Below are positions 4,916 to 10,064 of a DNA stretch of 10,064 bases, one piece after another (the stretch's first letter is position 1; every line of letters starts with the position of its first letter). The notes beneath the pieces were generated by a model, which was not told the origin of the DNA, ran no database searches, and saw only the letters and a list, made by a program, of their open reading frames with translations. The DNA is from JAICIG01 sp035532215 (lineage in GTDB: Bacteria > Planctomycetota > Planctomycetia > Pirellulales > JAICIG01), in assembly GCA_035532215.1 (NCBI GenBank), contig DATKRK010000165.1, forward strand, positions 1-10,064. The letters are read 5' to 3'. Made by a program: the position numbers and the translations under genes.

Positions 4916-7513
4916 ATGGACCAAGAATCCCAAGTTCCAAACGACGAGGCGAGCGAGATCAAGCTGACCGCCTTTGCGCTCGGCGAATTGAGCGAGGCGG
5001 AGCGGTCCGAGTTTCTGGCCCAATCGCTCGATGCGGCGGCCGACCTGCGCAGCGTGGCCGAGATCGCCCGTCTGGGCGAATTGGTCCGCCGCGTGCGCCG
5101 CGAAGAGCCCTGCCCGGAACGTTCGAGCGACCTGCGGCAGGCGCTTGAAAAACGGCTGGCGGAAGCGGCTCCGCCAAAGGTTGCCCCAGCCGGACGCAAT
5201 TGGCCCTCGCGCCGCTATTGGCTGCCCTTGAGTTTGGCCGCTTCGGTGTTGGTTATCGCTGGGGCGGTGATGGGGTTGATGAAACTGCGACACAACGACC
5301 CGCAGCAGGTCGCCAATGCGCGGCTGCATGGCATCCGGCAAGATGTCGGGGTCGATTTGACGGCGCAGTCGCTGGAGGATGCGGTCGAATTGGCCACATC
5401 GGACGCCGCGGAGGCTGGCGATGGAGAGTCGGGTCAAGGGCAGAATTCACAGAAGCAAATAACGACCGAGTCGTGGGACAGCCCGCAGGATGTGGCAGCC
5501 AGCAAGTCGTTAGCAGAAATGAGCGTCGGTATGGACTTGGAGGATGCCTCTGCGACCGATTCGCTTCCCTTGGGGGCATCGCCGGGCTCTGGGCAAGGGG
5601 CGGGCAGTGGCAATTCGGCGTTCGTGCCGATCCAGGATCCAAGGGCGACGGCGGGCTTTGGCGGCGCGTCGATCAAGCCGGCCTTCGGCGGCGGCGACGC
5701 GGCGACGTCGCCCAGAAGCGCGATGATGCGAGGCTCGGGCGGAATGCTTCTCCCGTCTTCTGGGCAACCTCAAGTTCAATACGTCCCGCAGAATAGCGGA
5801 AGCTTCAGCCCCAGCACATCGAAGCCGGCGGCCGCTCGATCTCCCAGCGGCCCGGGGGTAGCCGGCTTCGATGCGTTGAAAAGGAAAGGCGATCGCGGAA
5901 AGCTGAGCGGCGGCACGCTGGTTGGCGGCCGCGGGCTGCCGCCAGAGGTCCAAGCCGGCGGAATGTCGGGTGGGATGGGCGGAGGACAGCAGGCGCCGGA
6001 GGGCTTTATGGGACTCTCGGGCGCGCTTCAGGATAGGAAGTCGTCTGAGCGGGAATCGGGCCGCCGCCCTCGGGCATCCAGTTGGTTCTCCGATGCTTCT
6101 GGCGAATCCTACGCACCCATCGTCGAAAACCCCTTCCTCAAAATCGTCGATTCGCCGCTGTCAACGTTCTCCATCGACGTCGATACCGCCTCTTACGCCA
6201 ACGTGCGGCGGTTTTTGAATTCCAACACGCTGCCGCCGGCCGATGCGGTGCGGATCGAAGAGCTGGTCAACTATTTCAGCTATGACTATCCGCAGCCCGA
6301 AGCCGGAGCGCCGTTCTCGGTGCATACGGAAGTGGCCGGCTGCCCGTGGAATGCCGAGCATCGCCTGCTCAAGGTCGGCTTGAAAGGGCGCGAGATCGCG
6401 GCCGAGCGCCGCCCGGCCAGCAACCTGGTGTTTCTGCTCGATGTCTCCGGTTCGATGAACCAGCCGAACAAGCTGCCGCTGGTCAAGGAAGCGATGTTGC
6501 TGTTGACCGAACAGCTCGACGAGCGCGACCGGGTGGCGATCGTCGTCTACGCCGACCAGTCGGAGTTGGCGCTGCCGTCGACCAGCGGCGCCGACAAGCG
6601 GACGATCGAGACGGCCGTCAGCGCGCTATCGGCCGGCGGTTCGACCAACGGCGGGCAAGGCATCCAAACGGCCTACGAAACGGCCCGCACGCATTTCATC
6701 AAGGACGGCGTGAACCGCGTGATCCTGGCCACCGACGGCGATTTCAACGTCGGCGTCACCGACCAGGACGAACTCGTGCGTTTGATCGAAGAGCAGGCCC
6801 GCGGCGGCGTGTTCTTTAGCGCGCTCGGCTTCGGCGACGGCAATCTGAAGGACGGCACGCTGGAAAAGTTGGCCGACAAGGGCAACGGCAACTACGCCTA
6901 CATCGACACGCTGGGCGAAGCCCGCAAGGCGCTGGTCGACCAGCTCAGCGGCACGCTGGTGACGATCGCCAAGGACGTGAAGGTGCAAATCGAGTTCAAC
7001 CCGGCGCAGGTCAGCTCTTTCCGCCTGATCGGCTACGAAAACCGCATGCTGGCCGCCGCCGACTTCAACGACGACCGCAAGGACGCGGGCGAAATCGGCG
7101 CCGGGCATACGGTGACGGCGCTTTACGAACTCGTGCCGGCCCGAGCAGCCGCCGCCGCGGCGGTCGACGTGTTGAAGTATCAGCGCGCCGAGCCGGCGTT
7201 CAAGCCCGCGGCGGAAAGCGGCGAACTGCTGACGCTCAAGCTGCGCTACAAACAGCCCGATGGCGACAAGAGCCGGCTGTTGGAACACGTCGTCGCGGAT
7301 GAAGGCAAACGCTACGGCCAGGCCAGCCGCGACTTCAAGTTCGCCGCCTCCGTCGCCGCCTTCGGCATGCTGTTGCGGCATTCGTCGCACGCTGGCGACG
7401 CCAACTTCGACGCCGTGCTGGAACTGGCCGGCGAAGGGCTCGATAGCGATCTCAACGGCTATCGGGCGGAGTTCATTGGGCTGGCGAAAAAGGCGAAGAA
7501 ACTGAGTAAGTGA
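4916..7513 (+). CDS. Membrane VWA protein, YfbK type, with anti-sigma-like N-terminus
   Basis: The protein has 865 residues. Order of parts: an acidic helical domain with the LTAFALGELSEAER pattern (17-30; domain about 15-85) resembling anti-sigma/zinc-finger-type N-termini but without the HxxxCxxC zinc motif; a membrane span 103-122; a Gly/Ser/Pro-rich linker of about 275 residues to 400; the YfbK N-terminal region 403-490 (ENPFLKIVDSPLSTFSIDVD); a VWA domain about 503-680 with a complete MIDAS (D509-x-S511-x-S513, T577, D607); and the YfbK C-terminal (DUF3520-like) region about 685-860. The N-terminus is inferred to be cytoplasmic and the VWA half extracytoplasmic, where it would bind a metal-dependent partner. 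ATG 4916 is chosen because the ORF upstream of it runs through hairpin repeats; its Shine-Dalgarno is weak, which fits co-transcription with the sigma gene. Inferred role: membrane regulator of that sigma factor. The family call is firm, the role is not. Confidence 0.9.
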   Translation: MDQESQVPNDEASEIKLTAFALGELSEAERSEFLAQSLDAAADLRSVAEIARLGELVRRVRREEPCPERSSDLRQALEKRLAEAAPPKVAPAGRNWPSRRYWLPLSLAASVLVIAGAVMGLMKLRHNDPQQVANARLHGIRQDVGVDLTAQSLEDAVELATSDAAEAGDGESGQGQNSQKQITTESWDSPQDVAASKSLAEMSVGMDLEDASATDSLPLGASPGSGQGAGSGNSAFVPIQDPRATAGFGGASIKPAFGGGDAATSPRSAMMRGSGGMLLPSSGQPQVQYVPQNSGSFSPSTSKPAAARSPSGPGVAGFDALKRKGDRGKLSGGTLVGGRGLPPEVQAGGMSGGMGGGQQAPEGFMGLSGALQDRKSSERESGRRPRASSWFSDASGESYAPIVENPFLKIVDSPLSTFSIDVDTASYANVRRFLNSNTLPPADAVRIEELVNYFSYDYPQPEAGAPFSVHTEVAGCPWNAEHRLLKVGLKGREIAAERRPASNLVFLLDVSGSMNQPNKLPLVKEAMLLLTEQLDERDRVAIVVYADQSELALPSTSGADKRTIETAVSALSAGGSTNGGQGIQTAYETARTHFIKDGVNRVILATDGDFNVGVTDQDELVRLIEEQARGGVFFSALGFGDGNLKDGTLEKLADKGNGNYAYIDTLGEARKALVDQLSGTLVTIAKDVKVQIEFNPAQVSSFRLIGYENRMLAAADFNDDRKDAGEIGAGHTVTALYELVPARAAAAAAVDVLKYQRAEPAFKPAAESGELLTLKLRYKQPDGDKSRLLEHVVADEGKRYGQASRDFKFAASVAAFGMLLRHSSHAGDANFDAVLELAGEGLDSDLNGYRAEFIGLAKKAKKLSK

Positions 7514-7603
7514 GGCGTAAAGAGTGAGGAGCAAGTGGGGGGCAGGGAGTCGTGAGTGAGAAAAAGGTTCTGTCGGCCGACTGCCAAATGCTCCTGATTC
7601 CCT

Positions 7604-7627
7604 CTCTGCGCCTCCGCGTCTCCGCGT
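7604..7627 (+). repeat. Three tandem 8-mers (CTCYGCGY)
   Basis: CTCTGCGC, CTCCGCGT and CTCCGCGT follow one another directly and end in GAG. Pyrimidine/GCG strings of this kind are, from memory, a common intergenic motif in planctomycetes, verrucomicrobia and cyanobacteria. The motif lies in the 231-bp gap between the VWA gene and the oxidoreductase. That gap otherwise holds a purine-rich stretch (7514-7567) and a weak GCGCCC/GGGCGC hairpin (7676-7702). Confidence 0.5.
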
Positions 7628-7744
7628 GAGCCTTCTTGCGATGGCGCAGTGACGCCGAGCGATTTGCTTGCGACGGCGCCCCGGGCAGGAGAGAATGGGC
7701 GCTACCTAAAATTGCCCGCCCCGCCTCTCGCAGGAGTTTCCTTC

Positions 7745-9037
7745 ATGCCTCGCTCGTTCGCTCGCCGCGAGTTCCTCAAGCAAACCGCTCTGGCCGGTTC
7801 GGCGCTGGTCGCCGGCGGCTATTTCACCAGCACGGCTCGAGGCGAGAGCAAATCGCCGAACGAGAAGCTGAATATCGGCATGATCGGCACGGCCAACCAG
7901 GCCCGCTTCACGATCGATAACGTTCGCCGCGAGAACGTCGTCGCGCTATGCGACATCGACGACAACTATCTGGGCCGTGCGGGCGAGGAGTTTCCGGGCG
8001 CCGCAAAGTTCAACGACTTTCGCAAGCTGCTCGAACGGCCCGACCTCGACGCCGTGGGCGTCTGCACGCCCGACCATATTCACGCCCCGGCCACGCTGAT
8101 GGCCTTGCGGCTGGGCAAGCACGTCTACTGCGAAAAGCCGTTGACGCATACCGTGCAGGAAGCCCGGCTGGTGGCCGAGACCGCAGCCAAGTCCAAGACC
8201 GCCACGCAGATGGGGACGCAAATCCACGCTGGCGGCAACTATCGCCGCGTGGTCGAGGCGCTTCGTTCCGGCGCCATCGGCAAAGTCCGCGAAGTGCATA
8301 CCTGGGCGGGCCGTTCGTGGGGCGGCGGCGACCGGCCCAAGGAGATGCCGCCGATTCCGCCAAACTTGCACTGGGATTTATGGCTCGGCCCGGCGCCCGA
8401 GCGGCCCTATCATCCGACTTACCTGCCGGCCAATTGGCGCAAGTGGTGGGATTTCGGCGGCGGCAACCTGGCCGACATGGCCTGCCATCACATGGACTTG
8501 CCCTTCTGGGCGCTCGAACTGCGGGCGCCGCTGACGATCGAGGCCGAAGGCCCGCCTTTGAATCCCGAGACTTGCCCCTTGGGGTTGATCGTGCGCTACG
8601 AATTCCCCAGCCGCGGCGAGGCGCCGCCGGTCAAGCTCACGTGGTACGACGGCGACAAGATTCCGCCCAAGGTTCACGGCATCGAAACCGGGGGCGGCGG
8701 CAACTTATTCGTCGGCGAGCGCGGCATGCTGCGCGCCGACTACGGCAGCTACAAACTGTATCCCGAAGGCGACTTCGCCGGCTTCGAACCGCCCGAAAAG
8801 TCGATTCCCGATTCGATCGGGCATCACGCCGAATGGATTCAAGCCTGCAAGACCGGCAGCCCGACGACCTGCAACTTCGACTACTCCGGCGCCTTGACCG
8901 AGGCCGTGCTGTTGGGCGACGTCGCCTACCGCGCCGGCCAGCGGATCGAGTGGGACGCCGCGGCGCTAAAGGCCGAGAATTGCCCCGAGGCCGACAAGTT
9001 CGTGCAGAAGGCGTATCGCAAGGGCTGGGAGTTGTAG
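7745..9037 (+). CDS. Tat-exported Gfo/Idh/MocA family oxidoreductase
   Basis: This 430-residue protein is of the NAD(P)-dependent sugar or polyol dehydrogenase fold. It opens with a twin-arginine signal (ARREFLK at 6-12, then a hydrophobic stretch to about 26), so it should be exported folded with its cofactor. The Rossmann start is LNIGMIGTANQARF (42-55), followed by VVALCDID (65-72). The family's EKP motif is at 130-132 (YCEKPLTHTV), and the C-terminal alpha/beta domain carries DFGGGNLADMACHHMD (236-251). ATG 7745 is preceded by AGGAG (7732-7736), eight bases away; the longer reading from 7649 would bury the Tat signal. The usual GxGxxG is altered to GTANQA, a form I recall from secreted planctomycete members. 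The substrate is unknown; a glycosidase-type role (GH109-like) using the same fold is an alternative. Confidence 0.92.
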   Translation: MPRSFARREFLKQTALAGSALVAGGYFTSTARGESKSPNEKLNIGMIGTANQARFTIDNVRRENVVALCDIDDNYLGRAGEEFPGAAKFNDFRKLLERPDLDAVGVCTPDHIHAPATLMALRLGKHVYCEKPLTHTVQEARLVAETAAKSKTATQMGTQIHAGGNYRRVVEALRSGAIGKVREVHTWAGRSWGGGDRPKEMPPIPPNLHWDLWLGPAPERPYHPTYLPANWRKWWDFGGGNLADMACHHMDLPFWALELRAPLTIEAEGPPLNPETCPLGLIVRYEFPSRGEAPPVKLTWYDGDKIPPKVHGIETGGGGNLFVGERGMLRADYGSYKLYPEGDFAGFEPPEKSIPDSIGHHAEWIQACKTGSPTTCNFDYSGALTEAVLLGDVAYRAGQRIEWDAAALKAENCPEADKFVQKAYRKGWEL

Positions 9038-9115
9038 GCGCCTGATATCTCCAGCGTTCGAGTTTTTTTAAGGCATACGCCAAGACGCTACCGGTCGCCA
9101 GCCTCGCTTGAGTCT

Positions 9116-9160
9116 CCAGCCGGGAACTGCTAGGCTGGCGCGGCTCAGTCGGTCTTTTTT
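9116..9160 (+). terminator. Weak candidate terminator after the oxidoreductase
   Basis: CCAGCC (9116-9121) can pair with GGCTGG (9133-9138) across an 11-nt loop. A T6 run (9155-9160) follows, but 16 nt away, which is too far for a classic intrinsic terminator. A T7 run at 9063-9069 has no good stem. Termination in this 154-bp gap is uncertain. Confidence 0.22.
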
Positions 9161-9191
9161 CCGCGGATTTTCCAGGCTCGGAGGACGTTCG

Positions 9192-9662
9192 ATGAAACGG
9201 CAATACTTGCTCGCGATTTGCGTCGGCTTGTTTCTGGCGGCGGACGCGCCGCAGGCGGAGAAAACCCAGGCCGATCTGAAGGGCATGCAGGGCGATTGGA
9301 AAATCGAAACCATCGAAGCCGACGGCCAGAACGTGACGTCGGAACTCGTCAACGAAGTGCTGCGCGACGTGACGGTGCGGATCGAAAAGGAAAAGATCAG
9401 CCTGGTGCAAGGCGGCGCCACGGAAATCCTCGCCGCCGAAATGATGCTCAACGCCGAGGCCGATCCGAAAGCCGCCGATTTCAAGCCCAAAGAAGATACG
9501 CTGGGCGCCTTCAACGGCGAGAGCATGTGGGGCATCTACAAACTCGCCGGCGACGAATTGAAGATCTGCGTTTCGATCCGCACGGCCGTCAAAGAACGCC
9601 CGGCGGAGTTCAAGACGCAGCCCGACTCCGGGTTTTATTTGGTCACGCTGAAGCGCTCGTAA
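9192..9662 (+). CDS. Secreted TIGR03067-type small protein
   Basis: The protein has 156 residues with an N-terminal signal (MKRQYLLAICVGLFLAADA, cleavage likely after APQA at about 22). The rest matches the TIGR03067 pattern known mainly from planctomycetes: DLKGMQGDWKIETIEADGQ (28-46), a beta-rich middle, WGIYKLAGDELKICV (113-127), ERPAEFKTQPDSGFYLVTLK (135-154). The family is lipocalin-like and usually occurs in many paralogues per genome; its ligand and role are unknown. The start has a strong Shine-Dalgarno (GGAGGA, 9180-9185, six bases before ATG), which rules out the in-frame start at 9108. It stands alone behind a 154-bp gap and in front of a probable terminator, so it is likely monocistronic. 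Confidence 0.9.
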   Translation: MKRQYLLAICVGLFLAADAPQAEKTQADLKGMQGDWKIETIEADGQNVTSELVNEVLRDVTVRIEKEKISLVQGGATEILAAEMMLNAEADPKAADFKPKEDTLGAFNGESMWGIYKLAGDELKICVSIRTAVKERPAEFKTQPDSGFYLVTLKRS

Positions 9663-9693
9663 GCGGCTCCTCTGCGAAACCCGTCGCGGTTCT

Positions 9694-9725
9694 CGCCTCT
9701 GCCAGGATGGAGGCGTGCGTTTTTT
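9694..9725 (+). terminator. Probable intrinsic terminator of the TIGR03067 gene
   Basis: Stem CGCCTC (9694-9699) / GAGGCG (9710-9715) with a 10-nt loop, followed after four bases by T6 (9720-9725). It lies 32 bases downstream of the stop codon. The stem is short but fully paired and GC-rich. Confidence 0.5.
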
Positions 9726-9734
9726 CAGGTATAT

Positions 9735-9922
9735 CCGGGCAAATAAATGGAGTCGCAATACGTAGAAGCGGCATCCTTGCCGCCTTCACACGCGGCAGGA
9801 TGCCGCGTCTACGCCTTCACACGCGGCAGGATGCCGCGTCTACCACGGATGAGATAATTCGTGATAGAATCCTCGTCGATCGGTGCTGGCGAAGACAGGC
9901 TGCACCGCATTTATTTGCCCGG
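9735..9922. repeat. 15-bp inverted repeat bracketing a hairpin cluster
   Basis: CCGGGCAAATAAATG (9735-9749) recurs as its exact reverse complement at 9908-9922. The 188-bp segment contains three GTAG hairpins and about 65 bp of plain sequence, with no coding frame of note. This resembles the terminal inverted repeats of a small non-autonomous element. I see no clear target-site duplication in the flanks. Confidence 0.6.
9762..9843. repeat. Cluster of three GTAG hairpins with a 31-bp tandem repeat
   Basis: On the plus strand, GTAG (9762-9765) precedes GCGGCA-TCCT-TGCCGC (9768-9783). On the minus strand two further copies, GTAG at 9812-9809 and 9843-9840, each precede ACGCGGCA-TCC-TGCCGCGT (8-bp perfect stem; 9808-9790 and 9839-9821). 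The latter two lie in an exact 31-bp tandem duplication (9781-9811 and 9812-9842). The head-to-head layout of copy 1 against copies 2 and 3 is that of a BIME. Confidence 0.75.
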
Positions 9923-9997
9923 CCATGCCTTTTCTAGGCTTGTCAAGAGGCGTTTGGAAAGCGGATTGCGGGCCTCGATCTCCGTACCACGATCGGG

Positions 9998-10023
9998 CGT
10001 TTTTTTCGATGTTGAAAAAAACG
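9998..10023. repeat. Perfect A/T-rich hairpin near the window end
   Basis: CGTTTTTTTC (9998-10007) and GAAAAAAACG (10014-10023) are perfect inverted copies around a 6-nt loop. The T7 and A7 runs make the site symmetric for both strands, so it might act as a bidirectional terminator or as a bent, easily melted site before a gene beyond the window. Apart from it, 9923-10064 shows no gene. Confidence 0.5.
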
Positions 10024-10064
10024 TGCAGCGAAAACGGCGAGGGTTCGGTCGCAGGGTTGTGTTC

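Noticed and set aside
4017..4940. 307-codon open frame on the minus strand
   Set aside because: It is antisense to the sigma factor and runs through the GGAG hairpins; low-complexity Arg/Ala/Pro content and no domain.
6626..7534. 302-codon open frame on the minus strand
   Set aside because: It is antisense to the VWA domain, has no recognisable domain, and is expected in GC-rich DNA opposite a real gene.
7649..7744. Upstream start for the oxidoreductase
   Set aside because: It would put 32 residues before the Tat signal; AGGAG sits correctly in front of ATG 7745.
9108..9191. Upstream start for the TIGR03067 protein
   Set aside because: It would bury the signal peptide; GGAGGA sits correctly in front of ATG 9192.
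9781..9842. 31-bp direct repeats as a CRISPR remnant
   Set aside because: The two copies are adjacent with no spacer, and each contains a GTAG hairpin; no cas gene is near.

Overview
The window looks like a chromosomal segment of a planctomycete, probably of the Pirellulales type. It is GC-rich. It encodes a small secreted protein of the planctomycete-expanded TIGR03067 type, a Tat-exported Gfo/Idh/MocA oxidoreductase, and an ECF sigma factor next to a large membrane VWA (YfbK-type) protein. Its intergenic DNA is full of short palindromic repeats. The lineage call is inference from gene content and repeat style; there is no rRNA or other marker here.

Layout. Positions 1-404 have no gene but hold a dense set of hairpin repeats. 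On the minus strand, 405-3685 is a two-gene ABC exporter operon: the ATPase (2687-3685) comes first, and the permease (405-2690) overlaps it by four bases (ATGA). The permease is unusual in carrying an extracytoplasmic beta-propeller-like domain between its fifth and sixth membrane spans. A divergent intergenic region (3686-4220) holds a nested inverted-repeat element (3799-4028) and a candidate ECF promoter (4150-4176). On the plus strand follow the ECF sigma factor (4221-4772), three tandem GGAG hairpins (4779-4866), and an 865-residue membrane VWA protein (4916-7513) whose N-terminus resembles an anti-sigma domain. Next come the Tat-exported oxidoreductase (7745-9037) and the TIGR03067 lipocalin-like protein (9192-9662). 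The right end (9663-10064) holds a probable terminator, a 15-bp inverted repeat bracketing a cluster of three palindromic repeats, and an A/T-rich hairpin; no gene is visible there.

How it works together. The ABC pair should form one exporter of unknown substrate. The sigma factor and VWA protein probably form a signalling unit: the VWA protein would hold the sigma factor at the membrane through its cytoplasmic N-terminus and sense something outside with its VWA half. A TGTAAC-N17-CGTC motif upstream of the sigma gene fits autoregulation. The last two genes each have their own Shine-Dalgarno sequence and look like independent exported proteins.

The most notable non-coding signal is that five sequence-unrelated hairpin families share one design: a GTAG or GGAG tetranucleotide followed directly, or after one to a few bases, by a short stem of about 5-8 bp with a 3-4 nt loop. 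This is the design of REP elements mobilised by RAYT (TnpA_REP) transposases. A two-hairpin composite unit with fixed 8-nt spacing and compensatory stem changes is present at 16-60 and 102-146.
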